Assembly: GCF_030166655.1 (NCBI RefSeq)
Contig: NZ_CP126446.1
Span: 62,001 to 126,000, forward strand
Origin: Pontibacillus chungwhensis
GTDB lineage: Bacteria > Bacillota > Bacilli > Bacillales > BH030062
Length of the DNA stretch: 64,000 nucleotides
Reading direction: 5' to 3'
Under the pieces are notes generated by a model. The model ran no database searches. It had not been told where the DNA came from and saw nothing but the letters and a program-made list of their open reading frames with translations. Positions 7,687-17,514 of this stretch are shown piece after piece. A program made the position numbers and the translations under genes. Every line of letters starts with the position of its first letter. Position 1 is the stretch's first letter.

Positions 7687-10600
7687 TTGCAAGGACTCAA
7701 GCAATTTCTAACACAACAAGATGATATCCACTCCATTATTTCAGGATTTTCATCAGGCATGAAAGAACAGTTTGTATCAGGGCTTTCAGGTTCTTCGCGT
7801 GGGGTCTTAATATCCTTACTTGAAGAATCTGCGAAGCGCCCTGTTTTAGTAGTGACCCATCAGCTTATGCAAGCTCAACAACTCTATGAAGATTTGCTTG
7901 GGCTCACAGAGCCTGAGGAAGTTCATTTATATCCAGTCAATGAATTAATTGCTTCGGAGATTGCGGTAGCAAGCCCTGAGTTAAGAAGTGAGCGGATTGA
8001 AGCTTTAAATCATTGGTCTGAGAGGAAATCGGGTATTTTAATTGCTCCGGTTGCCGCTCTTAAACGTATTTTGCCACCGACCTCCTACTGGGAGAACTAT
8101 CAGCTTCCCTTTGAAGTGGGTGGGGTCATTCAATTAGAAGATTACATGAAACAACTAGTCGATATGGGCTATGAACGTGCTGATATGGTATCTGCTCCTG
8201 GAGAATTCAGCATGCGCGGTGGGATTATGGATATCTATCCACTAACACAACCCAACCCTTTGCGCATCGAGTTCTTTGACGATGAAGTGGATTCAATTCG
8301 TTATTTCGATTCAGAAAGTCAACGTTCACTGGAGAAAGTAAATCGGGTCACAATTGGACCTGCTAGTGAGTTGCTTTTAACCGATGAAGATTTAGCAAGG
8401 GCCGCTCAAAAGCTTAGCGAGTCTTTTGCAGACACGCTGAAGAATCTTAAATCACCAGAGTTAAAGGAAACGCTATCTGAGAATATCGAACGTGATATTG
8501 AACGATTAAAGCAGCAGGAACGTTTTCAGGAAATGTATAAATATATTTCTTTATACTATGAAGAATCGGCTAGTTTGCTAGATTATCTACCAGACAATGG
8601 GTTAATGGTCTTTGATGAAATGAGTCGAATTCAAGAAACCGCTACACGCTTAGATGAAGAAGAAGCCGAATGGTATAGTAGTTTGTTGGAATCAGGGCAA
8701 ATGGTAAGGGATTTATCAATCTCCTACAATTGGTCTGATGTTTGGCATTCCATTCACCACCCTCGTCTTTATATGTCAGTATTCCTGCGCCATATTCCAA
8801 ATACCCAACCAGAGAATATCGTAAATATCTCGTGTAGGGCCATGCAACAATTCCATGGGCAAATGAATTTGCTACAAACGGAAATGGATCGTTGGCAAAA
8901 GGGAGATTATTCCGTTCTAATCGTAGCACCAAACGAATCTCGCGCAGAGAAAATCCAGGCTGTACTCGAAGACTATGATATGGAAGCGGTCGTTTCTGAA
9001 AGAAGGCCTGCCTTCCCACTGACTAATCCAACGATTATGGTAGGTCACCTGACCACAGGTTTTGAGTTACCTATGCATAAAGTAGCCGTGTTAACAGAGA
9101 ATGAGTTATTTAAAAAGAGGTCAACACGTCCAAAGAGAAAGAAGAAGATTTCGAATGCTGAGCGGATAAAAAGTTATCAGGAATTGAAGGTCGGAGATTA
9201 CGTTGTTCACGCTCATCACGGAATCGGAAAATACTTAGGAATTGAAACGCTTGAATTAAACGGGCTACATAAAGACTATATGCTCGTTAAGTACTCAGGT
9301 GATGATAAGCTATACGTTCCGATTGACCAAATTGATTTGGTCCAAAAGTATGTTGGATCTGAAAGCAAAGAACCTAAGCTTTACAAGCTCGGCGGAAGTG
9401 AATGGAAGAAAGTCAAAAGCCGCGTTCAATCATCTGTCGAGGATATTGCAGATGACTTAATTAAGCTTTATGCAGAACGAGAGGCGACAAAGGGGTACGC
9501 CTTTGCTGAGGATACTGAAATGCAAAGGGAGTTTGAAGCTGCATTCCCTTACCAGGAGACAGAAGACCAAATTCGCTGTATTGAGGAGATCAAAACGGAT
9601 ATGGAGAAAGTACGTCCGATGGATCGCCTTCTATGTGGTGATGTAGGGTATGGAAAGACAGAGGTCGCCATTCGCGCAGCCTTTAAGGCGATTGCAGATG
9701 GAAAGCAAGTTGTTATTCTGGTGCCGACAACCATATTAGCTCAGCAGCACTATGAAACCATCCGTGAGCGTTTTCAGGATTTCCCTATTGAAATTGGTTT
9801 GCTAAGCCGCTTCCGAACACGAAAGCAACAGAAAGAAACGACGGAGGGCTTAGAAAAGGGGACGGTTGATCTTGTCGTTGGGACTCATCGTATCCTATCT
9901 AAAGACATTAAGGTAAAAGATCTAGGTCTTCTTATAGTCGATGAAGAACAACGCTTTGGAGTTAAGCACAAAGAAAAGATTAAGCAGATGAAAACAAATG
10001 TCGATGTCCTGACGCTTACAGCAACACCAATCCCAAGAACGCTTCATATGTCGATGCTAGGCGTACGAGATCTATCCGTTATCGAAACACCTCCTGAGAA
10101 CAGGTTTCCTATTCAGACATACGTACTCGAATATAACCACGTGTTTATTCGCGAGGCCATTGAACGAGAATTGGCCCGTGGTGGACAAGTCTTCTTCTTG
10201 TATAACCGTGTGGAGAATATTGAACGTATGGCGGAGGAAATATCAGCACTCGTGGACGAAGCACGTGTTTCTTATGCGCATGGCCAAATGAATGAGTCTG
10301 AGCTTGAAAATGTGATGTTTAGTTTCCTTGAAGGGGAGTCTGACGTTCTTGTATCTACCACCATTATTGAAACAGGGGTGGATATACCGAATGTAAACAC
10401 ACTTATCGTGTATGATGCTGATCGCATGGGATTGAGTCAGCTTTATCAGTTAAGAGGACGTGTAGGGCGCTCTAATCGCGTAGCCTATGCTTATTTCACT
10501 TATCAAAAAGATAAAGTCCTATCTGAAGTAGCAGAGAAACGGTTACAAGCTATCAAGGAATTCACAGAGCTGGGTTCAGGCTTTAAGATTGCCATGCGTG

Positions 10601-11214
10601 ATCTATCGATACGAGGAGCAGGGAACCTTCTTGGTTCTCAACAACATGGTTTTATAGATTCCGTTGGTTTCGACATGTACTCTCAAATGCTAAATGATGC
10701 CATCGAAGCCAAGCAAAAAGGAAAAGAAGTCGAAGAGACGAAACCGTTTGAACCAGAACTTACTCTAAGCCTGGATGCTTATATCCCGGATTCTTATATT
10801 GCGGATGAGAAACAGAAGATTGATATGTACAAGCGATTCCAGTCCATTGAATCTCAGGAAGATCTTCATGATCTGCGAGAAGAGATGATCGATCGATTCA
10901 GTGATTATCCTGAACAGGTAGAGAATCTGTATCAAGTAGCGGTGCTGAAACTTGCTGCCAAGAAGGAGCGCGTGGAATCCATTAGTGAGAAGAAACAAAA
11001 GATTGAGTTGCTGATGGAAGCCGATGCTAGCCAGCAAATTGATGGAGCGAAGTTATTTGAGATCGCTAACCAATATGGGCGTATGATTCAATTAGGGACA
11101 GAAGGCCAGCAATTGAAAGTCGTCTTTAAATGGGATCGAAACACCGCCCATCATCGTTATAAAACGATTGAGGAGTTCTTGCAGCAATTGCCTGAAGCCA
11201 AACATTCTGCATAG
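7687..11214 (+). CDS. mfd: Transcription-repair coupling factor Mfd
   Basis: Mfd removes stalled RNA polymerase from lesions and recruits UvrA. The 1175-residue protein has an N-terminal UvrB-like region, an RNA-polymerase-interacting domain ([20 protein letters not shown]), and a superfamily 2 translocase core with Walker A GDVGYGKT and the box [11 protein letters not shown], then a C-terminal TRCF domain. The start is a TTG at 7687, six bases after an AGGGGGG site; this gives the family's normal N-terminus and length. A longer in-frame version from 7621 would read through the fin terminator hairpin and is rejected. Confidence 0.95.
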   Translation: MQGLKQFLTQQDDIHSIISGFSSGMKEQFVSGLSGSSRGVLISLLEESAKRPVLVVTHQLMQAQQLYEDLLGLTEPEEVHLYPVNELIASEIAVASPELRSERIEALNHWSERKSGILIAPVAALKRILPPTSYWENYQLPFEVGGVIQLEDYMKQLVDMGYERADMVSAPGEFSMRGGIMDIYPLTQPNPLRIEFFDDEVDSIRYFDSESQRSLEKVNRVTIGPASELLLTDEDLARAAQKLSESFADTLKNLKSPELKETLSENIERDIERLKQQERFQEMYKYISLYYEESASLLDYLPDNGLMVFDEMSRIQETATRLDEEEAEWYSSLLESGQMVRDLSISYNWSDVWHSIHHPRLYMSVFLRHIPNTQPENIVNISCRAMQQFHGQMNLLQTEMDRWQKGDYSVLIVAPNESRAEKIQAVLEDYDMEAVVSERRPAFPLTNPTIMVGHLTTGFELPMHKVAVLTENELFKKRSTRPKRKKKISNAERIKSYQELKVGDYVVHAHHGIGKYLGIETLELNGLHKDYMLVKYSGDDKLYVPIDQIDLVQKYVGSESKEPKLYKLGGSEWKKVKSRVQSSVEDIADDLIKLYAEREATKGYAFAEDTEMQREFEAAFPYQETEDQIRCIEEIKTDMEKVRPMDRLLCGDVGYGKTEVAIRAAFKAIADGKQVVILVPTTILAQQHYETIRERFQDFPIEIGLLSRFRTRKQQKETTEGLEKGTVDLVVGTHRILSKDIKVKDLGLLIVDEEQRFGVKHKEKIKQMKTNVDVLTLTATPIPRTLHMSMLGVRDLSVIETPPENRFPIQTYVLEYNHVFIREAIERELARGGQVFFLYNRVENIERMAEEISALVDEARVSYAHGQMNESELENVMFSFLEGESDVLVSTTIIETGVDIPNVNTLIVYDADRMGLSQLYQLRGRVGRSNRVAYAYFTYQKDKVLSEVAEKRLQAIKEFTELGSGFKIAMRDLSIRGAGNLLGSQQHGFIDSVGFDMYSQMLNDAIEAKQKGKEVEETKPFEPELTLSLDAYIPDSYIADEKQKIDMYKRFQSIESQEDLHDLREEMIDRFSDYPEQVENLYQVAVLKLAAKKERVESISEKKQKIELLMEADASQQIDGAKLFEIANQYGRMIQLGTEGQQLKVVFKWDRNTAHHRYKTIEEFLQQLPEAKHSA

Positions 11215-11307
11215 AGCAAATGTTAAGCAATATCCCTAATTTTATTGTACAAAATGAGCCTCACTTTGAAGAATTTGATGTTTTCTCCTACAAATATGAA
11301 GGAATAA

Positions 11308-11337
11308 TGTATAGTTCTCACTTTGAGAAAAATACTA
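11308..11337 (+). promoter_or_regulatory. Sigma-G promoter of spoVT
   Basis: TGTATA (11308-11313) and AATACTA (11331-11337), 17 nt apart, resemble the sigma-G consensus (TGMATA and CATACTA). In Bacillus subtilis spoVT is a sigma-G gene. Confidence 0.65.
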
Positions 11338-11425
11338 TACCCATCAAATGGTGATTTTGTTCTTTACAGAAGCGATCATACATCACCAAGAGAATAATCA
11401 TCAGATGAAAGTGAGGCTTCATGGA

Positions 11426-11962
11426 ATGAAAGCAACTGGTATCGTAAGACGTATTGATGATTTAGGTCGGGTTGTTATCCCGAAAGAAATTCGAAGAACC
11501 CTTCGTATTCGAGAAGGGGATCCTCTAGAAATCTTTGTAGACCGAGAAGGTGAAGTTATATTAAAGAAATATTCACCGATTAGTGAACTAGGAGATTTCG
11601 CAAAGGAATATGCAGATGCACTATTTGACTCACTTGGTCATCCTGTCCTTATTTGTGATCGTGACGAATTCATAGCTGTTTCAGGTGGGTCGAGAAAAGA
11701 ATACTTGAATAAAAGTATTGGCCAAAAAGTCGAACAAGCTATTCAGGATCGTGTGGTCTTAACAGAATCCAATGAGTCCACAATTGAAATTGCAGATGGC
11801 ATTGACGAAACCATTTCTTCGTATGTTATTGGACCGATTATCTCAGGTGGAGATCCAATTGGTTGTGTGATGATCCTGTCGAAAGAAGGCGAAGCGTTAA
11901 CGAACGTTGAGCAAAAAGCGGTCGAAACAGCAGCGAGCTTCTTAGCTAAACAAATGGAATAG
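11426..11962 (+). CDS. spoVT: Stage V sporulation transcription factor SpoVT
   Basis: SpoVT is a forespore regulator that tunes sigma-G genes. The 178-residue protein has an N-terminal AbrB-type swapped-hairpin DNA-binding domain (residues 1-50: MKATGIVRRIDDLGRVVIPK, then EIRRTLRIREGDPLEIF) and a C-terminal GAF-like domain. The ATG at 11426 gives the conserved N-terminus; an open frame extends upstream to 11348 but has no family similarity. It is a monocistronic unit with a probable sigma-G promoter and its own terminator. Confidence 0.97.
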   Translation: MKATGIVRRIDDLGRVVIPKEIRRTLRIREGDPLEIFVDREGEVILKKYSPISELGDFAKEYADALFDSLGHPVLICDRDEFIAVSGGSRKEYLNKSIGQKVEQAIQDRVVLTESNESTIEIADGIDETISSYVIGPIISGGDPIGCVMILSKEGEALTNVEQKAVETAASFLAKQME

Positions 11963-11970
11963 AAAGAAAG

Positions 11971-12003
11971 AGAGGAGCCTCATTTGCGTAGGCTCCTCTT
12001 TTC
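11971..12003 (+). terminator. Terminator of spoVT
   Basis: AGAGGAGCCT pairs perfectly with AGGCTCCTCT around a 9-nt loop and ends in T residues. Confidence 0.88.
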
Positions 12004-12053
12004 ATACATACTAGAATAAGTAAGAATGGAAAGGTTTAGAAAGGGATACATAC

Positions 12054-13649
12054 ATGGCAATACATACGAAACAACAACGCCTGTTGAGAGGGGCTTTGCT
12101 ACTTACGTTAGCTGGTTTAGTCGGGAAGGTATTAAGCGCAGGTTATCGAATCCCCCTTCAAAATATTGCAGGTGATGTAGGCTTTTATATTTACCAGCAG
12201 GTTTATCCGATATTAGGGATGGCCTCTATGATTTCGATATATGGGTTTCCTATGGCCATTTCGTCTCTTGTGGCCAAAGCAAGAGCAGAGAAAAGATCGT
12301 TATCGCTTTCCCGCTTTTACGTACCTGTCTTTGGAGTGATGGTTACCATTAGCATCGTGTTGTTTTGCTTGATTTACTTCGGATCTCCTGTCATTGCCTC
12401 TGTAATGGGGGATTCGAATTTACGCGAGCCCCTTGAGGTAACTTCGACGGTATTTTTACTCCTTCCTTTTACCTCAATTGGAAGAGGGGCCTTTCAGGGG
12501 ATAGATGATATGACGCCCACAGCGGTTTCTCAGATGACGGAGCAGGTGGTAAGAGTTAGCGTCATTATATTGGCCACCTTATACTTTGTAGGGGAAGGCT
12601 ATAACTATTATTATGTAGGTTCAGGTGCGGCATTCGGTTCGATTGCAGGAGGGCTTGGAGCTTGTTTTGTGCTTTCTCTTTTTATCGTGAAACGTCGGTC
12701 GTCTCTTCTGTTTCATTCCTCGAATGCTTTTTCCATGATGGAGATTGCGAGGACTATGGTTCTCACAGGATTATTTTTATGTGTAAATTACATGATGCTC
12801 TTACTTATGCAGTTTGCGGATGCCTTTACAATGGTTTCTCCTTTAAAGGAATATGGCCTATCGTTAGAAGGAGCTCAGAAAATGAAGGGGATATTCGATC
12901 GTGGCTATCCCCTCCTTCAATTAGGGACTGTTCTTGCCTCTTCTTTGGCTCTTGCTATAGTTCCGTCTGTGACCAAGAAGCGACTCGAGAATAAAGCGAA
13001 GGATGTAGAGGAGAATGTGGGGCAAGCCATGAAGCTTTCATTGCTGATTTCAGTGGCTGCTTCTGTTGGACTCTTTATGTTGTTACCTGAAGTGAACGTT
13101 CTTCTCTTTACTAGTAATGAGGGAACCACTGCGCTAAGGATATTGGCCATTGTGATTGTCTTCGCTTCTCTTACGTTGACTCTGTCTTCTTTACTCCAAG
13201 GGTTTGGTATAGTATTTTTGCCAGCTTTGACCGTAGGGGGTGGCATTGTGGTAAAGGGAGTCTTAAACAGCCTCCTTATTCCATTCTACAGCATCACAGG
13301 AGCTGCCATCGCTACTCTGTTGAGTGTTCTTATCATCCTTCTTAGCAATATAGTGATATTCAGAAAACGAGTCCCTGTGTCCTTGAAAGCAAGTATTCCT
13401 TGGAGAGCTACGATCATCTCTTTAGGTATAATGGTTATGGTTGTATTCCTCACTGGTGAAGCTTATAAAGGTCTTGTAGAAATGAACGATCGTCAGGATT
13501 ATATAGGATACTGCCTTCTCACAATTGGAGCCGGAGGCGTGAGTTATATGATTTCATTACTTAAGACTGGTGCTTTTACGGAAGATGAAGTGAAGGAATT
13601 TCCTATGTCTTCAAAAATAAAAAGATTAACGAAAAGGAGGTCATCTTAA
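12054..13649 (+). CDS. yabM: MATE/MurJ-like polysaccharide transporter family protein YabM
   Basis: This 531-residue, very hydrophobic protein resembles the SpoVB/MurJ-like group of lipid-linked precursor flippases. About 14 membrane segments are expected, starting with LLRGALLLTLAGLVGKVLSA, which is the group's typical first helix (GK after the first segment). The substrate is not known; in Bacillus subtilis the homologue is uncharacterised and SpoVB is the better studied relative. Its stop codon overlaps the yabN start by one base, so both are translated together. Confidence 0.88.
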   Translation: MAIHTKQQRLLRGALLLTLAGLVGKVLSAGYRIPLQNIAGDVGFYIYQQVYPILGMASMISIYGFPMAISSLVAKARAEKRSLSLSRFYVPVFGVMVTISIVLFCLIYFGSPVIASVMGDSNLREPLEVTSTVFLLLPFTSIGRGAFQGIDDMTPTAVSQMTEQVVRVSVIILATLYFVGEGYNYYYVGSGAAFGSIAGGLGACFVLSLFIVKRRSSLLFHSSNAFSMMEIARTMVLTGLFLCVNYMMLLLMQFADAFTMVSPLKEYGLSLEGAQKMKGIFDRGYPLLQLGTVLASSLALAIVPSVTKKRLENKAKDVEENVGQAMKLSLLISVAASVGLFMLLPEVNVLLFTSNEGTTALRILAIVIVFASLTLTLSSLLQGFGIVFLPALTVGGGIVVKGVLNSLLIPFYSITGAAIATLLSVLIILLSNIVIFRKRVPVSLKASIPWRATIISLGIMVMVVFLTGEAYKGLVEMNDRQDYIGYCLLTIGAGGVSYMISLLKTGAFTEDEVKEFPMSSKIKRLTKRRSS

Positions 13650-15118
13650 TGACACATCATATTGATATAGTCGGTTTAGGGGCGGCAGATCTAAACCAGT
13701 TGCCCTTAGGTGTCTATCGTTTCTTGTTAAAGAGTGAAGGGGCTCGCTATGCCCGTACGCTAGATCATCCTGTTATTCAAGAACTAGAAGCGGAAGGGAT
13801 CACATTTCAATCATTTGATCACATTTATGAGGAACAACAACAATTTGGTGAAGTGTATGAAAGAATAGCGAAAGAGATCCTATCTAAAGCGCAACAACAA
13901 GACGTTGTGTATGTGGTGCCAGGCCACCCTATGCTTGCAGAGAAAACAGTCCAGCTCTTGTTAGAAGCGGAAAGGAATCATACAGTCTCTGTTTCAATTA
14001 AAGGGGGACAGAGTTATTTAGATGATCTTTTCACAAGTTTAAAAATTGATCCAATAGAAGGATTTCAGTTTATCGATGCTACAGGCTTTTCTCGTAATAG
14101 CATAGAGCACAGACAACATACAGTATTCTGTCAGGTATACGACAACATGATTGCATCAGATGTAAAGGTTGCCTTATTAGAGGATTTGTCGCCTGAGTTC
14201 CCGGTTTATATCGTAGATGCAGCCGGAAGTGAGCATGAACGTATAATAGAAGTACCTTTAGTTGAGCTTGATCGCAACGTTGAACTGAGTAATCTCACAA
14301 GTGTATATGTCCCACCTGTGAAAGAAGAGCAGCTTCCTCATAAATTCTTTCGTGTTCGTGAAGTTATCGCTGCATTACGTGCGCCGGGCGGTTGTCCGTG
14401 GGATCGTAAACAAACCCATGAGAGTTTGCGCCCCTATTTAATTGAGGAATCTTATGAGTTAATACAAGCTATTGATGATCAAGATGATGAGGGGATTGTG
14501 GAAGAACTCGGGGACGTGCTTCTACAAGTGCTATTACATAGTCAGATTGGTGAAGATGAAGGATTTTTCACAGTGGATGACGTAATTCTATCATTAACGG
14601 AGAAAATGATTCGCCGTCATCCTCATGTATTCGGAGACCGCCAAGCTGATGATGTAGAACAAGTCATGAAGAATTGGGATGAAATTAAAAAGGATGAAAA
14701 AGGGGAAGAGCGTCCATCTGTGTTAGATGGAATAGTAGAAGCCTTGCCTGGCTTAATGAGAGCTCAAGAACTGCAGAAGAAGGCGAAGAAAGTAGGATTT
14801 GACTGGGATGATCCGCAGCCAATGTGGGATAAGGTGTTAGAAGAAATGGATGAGTTTAAAGAGAGCTTGCATTCTGAAGGATTTTCCGCTCAAGAACTAG
14901 AATATGGAGACGTGTTGTTTGCGTTTGTGAATCTTGCTCGTTACTATAAAATAAATCCAGAACTCGCAATTCAACGAACAAATGACAAATTCGAAAGACG
15001 TTTCAAAGAGATGGAATCCGTAATCACATCTGAGAATCAGCAAATGGAAACGATGACGTTAGAGCAATTAGATCGATATTGGATACAAGCTAAAAACAGG
15101 GAGAAAGGGGAACAATAA
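13649..15118 (+). CDS. yabN: Tetrapyrrole methylase-like / MazG nucleotide pyrophosphohydrolase fusion
   Basis: The 489-residue protein has two domains. Residues 1-220 resemble the SAM-dependent tetrapyrrole methylase fold (DIVGLGAADLNQLP at the start; VVPGHPMLAEKTV). Residues about 225-489 are MazG, with LRAPGGCPWDRKQTHESLRP and the metal-binding EESYELIQAI...EELGDVLLQV helices that hydrolyse NTPs to NMP and pyrophosphate, cleaning up abnormal nucleotides. The fusion is standard in Bacillus. What the methylase half does is unknown. It sits between yabM and rqcP, with gaps of three bases or fewer. Confidence 0.94.
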   Translation: MTHHIDIVGLGAADLNQLPLGVYRFLLKSEGARYARTLDHPVIQELEAEGITFQSFDHIYEEQQQFGEVYERIAKEILSKAQQQDVVYVVPGHPMLAEKTVQLLLEAERNHTVSVSIKGGQSYLDDLFTSLKIDPIEGFQFIDATGFSRNSIEHRQHTVFCQVYDNMIASDVKVALLEDLSPEFPVYIVDAAGSEHERIIEVPLVELDRNVELSNLTSVYVPPVKEEQLPHKFFRVREVIAALRAPGGCPWDRKQTHESLRPYLIEESYELIQAIDDQDDEGIVEELGDVLLQVLLHSQIGEDEGFFTVDDVILSLTEKMIRRHPHVFGDRQADDVEQVMKNWDEIKKDEKGEERPSVLDGIVEALPGLMRAQELQKKAKKVGFDWDDPQPMWDKVLEEMDEFKESLHSEGFSAQELEYGDVLFAFVNLARYYKINPELAIQRTNDKFERRFKEMESVITSENQQMETMTLEQLDRYWIQAKNREKGEQ

Positions 15119-15121
15119 ACG

Positions 15122-15376
15122 ATGAGACTAGATAAATTTCTAAAAATATCTCGTTTGATTAAACGTCGTACTTTGGCGAAAGAAGTGGCAGATCAAGGGC
15201 GAATTCAATTAAACGGGAATACAGCAAAGGCATCTACTGATGTATCTATAGGTGATGAGCTTTCCATTCGTTTTGGACAGAAGCAATTAACATTAGAGGT
15301 GACGTCTCTACGGGAAAATGTGAAAAAAGATGAGGCATCCTCTCTCTATAAAATTATAAGTGAGCAAGAGGTTTAG
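15122..15376 (+). CDS. rqcP: S4-domain ribosome-associated quality control factor RqcP
   Basis: RqcP (YabO) binds obstructed 50S subunits with peptidyl-tRNA and works with RqcH in adding C-terminal alanine tails to stalled chains. The 84-residue protein is an S4 RNA-binding domain: MRLDKFLKISRLIKRRTLAK followed by VADQGRIQLNG and a lysine-rich end. Length and order next to yabN fit the family. It is the last gene of the yabM-yabN-rqcP unit; a strong terminator follows. Confidence 0.93.
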   Translation: MRLDKFLKISRLIKRRTLAKEVADQGRIQLNGNTAKASTDVSIGDELSIRFGQKQLTLEVTSLRENVKKDEASSLYKIISEQEV

Positions 15377-15394
15377 ACAGACCGAACAAAAGCA

Positions 15395-15436
15395 TTGAGC
15401 ACGGATCTCCCTTTCCTGAGATCCGTGCTCATTTTT
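15395..15436 (+). terminator. Terminator after rqcP
   Basis: A 14-bp perfect stem (TGAGCACGGATCTC/GAGATCCGTGCTCA) with an 8-nt loop is followed by five T. Confidence 0.92.
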
Positions 15437-15481
15437 GTGTCTATTTAAGGATAAGGTCATCATCTTTTTTAAAGGGATTGT

Positions 15482-15510
15482 ACATAAATGAATCCCCTCT
15501 TTCATAGATT
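15482..15510 (+). promoter_or_regulatory. Candidate sigma-E promoter of yabP
   Basis: ACATAAA (15482-15488) and CATAGATT (15503-15510), 14 nt apart, are moderate matches to sigma-E elements. yabP is a mother-cell gene in Bacillus subtilis. The match is not strong enough to be certain. Confidence 0.35.
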
Positions 15511-15537
15511 GGTATCGATAAGGGGAGGGGTGGATAT

Positions 15538-15840
15538 ATGGAGTATTATGATAAAGAAGTACAAGGGTCCAGAGGGCAAGGGGATCATCACGTAAAGATG
15601 AATAATAGACGCAATCTGGAAATCACGGGAGTAAAAGAAGTCGATAGCTTTGATGCTGAAGAATTTTTGTTGCAGACCAATATGGGGTATTTAGTGGTTC
15701 GGGGCCAGAATCTACAGATGAAGAACTTAGATGTAGAGCAAGGGATCGTCTCTATTAAGGGAAAGGTGTATGAGCTCTCCTATTTGGATGAACAGCAACA
15801 GGAGAAAGCTAAAGGATTCTTTAGCAAAATGTTCAAATGA
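15538..15840 (+). CDS. yabP: Sporulation protein YabP
   Basis: YabP belongs to the YabP/YqfC family of mother-cell sporulation proteins. The 100-residue protein has the family core NNRRNLEITGVKEVDSFDAE and TNMGYLVVRGQNLQMKNLDV, a beta-rich fold without known catalytic residues. In Bacillus subtilis yabP and yabQ are transcribed by sigma-E. The ATG follows AGGGGAGGGG. The stop overlaps the yabQ start by four bases (ATGA), indicating coupled translation. Confidence 0.93.
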   Translation: MEYYDKEVQGSRGQGDHHVKMNNRRNLEITGVKEVDSFDAEEFLLQTNMGYLVVRGQNLQMKNLDVEQGIVSIKGKVYELSYLDEQQQEKAKGFFSKMFK

Positions 15841-16436
15841 GTTTAGATACTCAATTTATTACAATGCTCATCATGTTTAGTAGTGGCGTCTACTTGGGTA
15901 TGGTTATGGATACATTTAAAAGATTCGAACCCTTGTGGAAGCCGAACGTCGTCATGAGGTATTCGTTTGAAATTTTATTCTGGATTCTTCAAGGTTTGGT
16001 CTTGTTTTATTTTCTATTTTTAGCGAACCAAGGGGAATTACGTCTATATATTGTGCTGGCTGTGGTGTGCGGTTATGCTGCATACCAGGCCTTATTTAGG
16101 ACAACCTATAAAAAAGTATTAGAGAGGTTAATCAAGATTGTTGCAGGGCTGATTCGTTTCCTCACGCGTCTTGTGACCGTTTTTATTGTTCGTCCTATCC
16201 GTTTTCTAATATTCACGATTGTGAAGCTAATTCTCCTTCTATGGACAACCTCGCTAGCCATTCTTTTCTTTTTACTAAAAATTATACTATATCCATTTCA
16301 GCTAATCGGGCGCATAACGTGGAAGCTTGTGCCGAAAAATGCGAAAAAATACTTACTAGACGTAGCAGGGTTTTATAGTAAAATAAAGAATATAATACTA
16401 AAATGGCGGGAATTTATCCAGCAAAAAAGGAGGTAG
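15837..16436 (+). CDS. yabQ: Spore cortex biosynthesis membrane protein YabQ
   Basis: YabQ is a membrane protein needed for spore cortex formation in Bacillus subtilis. This 199-residue protein has hydrophobic segments near residues 6-24, 41-62 and 66-84 and a longer hydrophobic region at about 105-150, with basic residues between them. The N-terminus (LIMFSSGVYLGMVMDTFKRF) fits the family. No enzymatic motif is seen. It shares a transcript with yabP and probably continues into divIC, whose GTG lies about ten bases on. Confidence 0.88.
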   Translation: MSLDTQFITMLIMFSSGVYLGMVMDTFKRFEPLWKPNVVMRYSFEILFWILQGLVLFYFLFLANQGELRLYIVLAVVCGYAAYQALFRTTYKKVLERLIKIVAGLIRFLTRLVTVFIVRPIRFLIFTIVKLILLLWTTSLAILFFLLKIILYPFQLIGRITWKLVPKNAKKYLLDVAGFYSKIKNIILKWREFIQQKRR

Positions 16437-16445
16437 CACATCGTC

Positions 16446-16826
16446 GTGCAGAATCAACGTGACTCAGTGGCAAAGATTGATTCGGGATATGTAAAGCAGT
16501 ATGATGCGCACGTAGAGCGTCAAAACAAGAAAAAGAAGCGGCTGATTCGCCGATTAGCCTTGTTTGTGATCGCCACCCTTCTGTTATTTGGTGGATTACT
16601 GACTTACCATATTCAACAACGAAGTCTTTATGCTGATAAACAGGCTAAATATGAAGAATTACAAGAAGAGATGAACCTATTAGAGAAGCAGGAAAAAGAT
16701 TTTAAAGAAGAAATAAAGCTTTTAAATGATGAAGAGTACGTTTTACAAATCGCAAGAACGAACTATTTCTTCTCAAAAGAAGGCGAAATTATCTTTAAAA
16801 TCCCTGATAATGGTCCCTCTTATTGA
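16446..16826 (+). CDS. divIC: Cell division protein DivIC (FtsB-like)
   Basis: DivIC is a bitopic divisome protein that works with FtsL and DivIB. The 126-residue protein has a basic cytoplasmic N-terminus, one membrane segment at about 35-57 (RRLALFVIATLLLFGGLLTY), and an extracellular coiled coil (KYEELQEEMNLLEKQEKDFK). The GTG start at 16446 follows AAGGAGG. Its stop codon overlaps the -35 element of the next promoter. Confidence 0.94.
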   Translation: MQNQRDSVAKIDSGYVKQYDAHVERQNKKKKRLIRRLALFVIATLLLFGGLLTYHIQQRSLYADKQAKYEELQEEMNLLEKQEKDFKEEIKLLNDEEYVLQIARTNYFFSKEGEIIFKIPDNGPSY

Positions 16827-16852
16827 CACTCTTTTTAAAGCTTATATATAAT
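16823..16852 (+). promoter_or_regulatory. Sigma-A promoter of yabR
   Basis: A consensus TTGACA (16823-16828) overlapping the divIC stop codon and a consensus TATAAT (16847-16852) are separated by 18 nt. Confidence 0.85.
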
Positions 16853-16900
16853 ATATAAGAATGATACTTTTTGAAATTCATAAGGAGGAGCAATTTTTTT

Positions 16901-17335
16901 ATGTCAATTGAAGTAGGCAGCAAGTTGCAGGGCAAGGTAACAGGTATCACTAATTTTGGAGCATTCGTTGAACTACCTAATGGTTCAACAGGCTTGGTTC
17001 ATATTAGTGAGGTTGCTGATAATTATGTAAAAGACATTAATGATCACTTAAGTGAAGGCGACCAGGTAGAAGTGAAAGTGATTAATGTAGAAAAAGACGG
17101 TAAGATTGGCTTGTCTATTAAGAAAGCGAAGGACAACTACAAAGGTGACCGCGAACGTCGCAGTAATAACCATAATAAAGGCGGCGGAAAAGGCAAAGGA
17201 AACAAAGGCAACCAGCGCCCTGAGAATTTTGATTCGTTAATGAATCGTTTCCTTAAAGATAGTGATGAAAAACTCGCATCTTTAAAAAAGCACACGGAAT
17301 CGAAACGTGGAGGTCGAGGTGCTAAACGAGGCTAA
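16901..17335 (+). CDS. yabR: S1 RNA-binding domain protein YabR
   Basis: This 144-residue protein has one S1 domain at residues 1-72 (VGSKLQGKVTGITNFGAFVE and GLVHISEVADNYVKDIN) followed by a basic, glycine- and asparagine-rich tail and a C-terminal SLMNRFLKDSDEKLASLKKH motif. It resembles general stress protein 13 and polynucleotide phosphorylase S1 domains. RNA or ribosome binding is expected but the target is unknown. The ATG at 16901 follows AGGAGG; upstream residues in the open frame are unconserved. It has its own promoter and terminator. Confidence 0.92.
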   Translation: MSIEVGSKLQGKVTGITNFGAFVELPNGSTGLVHISEVADNYVKDINDHLSEGDQVEVKVINVEKDGKIGLSIKKAKDNYKGDRERRSNNHNKGGGKGKGNKGNQRPENFDSLMNRFLKDSDEKLASLKKHTESKRGGRGAKRG

Positions 17336-17380
17336 CTTGCTGTCTATGAGCAACCATTATGAATTGAATGTTCTTATATA

Positions 17381-17419
17381 AAAAAGTGACCAGCTTTATT
17401 AAAAGCTGGTCACTTTTTG
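17381..17419 (+). terminator. Terminator of yabR
   Basis: AAAAGTGACCAGCTTT pairs with AAAGCTGGTCACTTTT, a near-perfect 16-bp stem with a short loop, ending in T residues. Confidence 0.92.
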
Positions 17420-17514
17420 TATTCAATGAGGAAGGGGCGAAGAGCTTTGTTTGGTTCCTTTTATAAAGGTTTGATAATATGAATATATAGATGATTGAGG
17501 AGGAGGCCTTAGTC

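Noticed and set aside
8642-9019. 125-residue minus-strand frame inside mfd
   Set aside because: It is an antisense shadow of a well-conserved coding region.
12662-12994. 110-residue plus-strand frame inside yabM
   Set aside because: It is a shadow of the membrane-protein gene in another frame, with no ribosome binding site.
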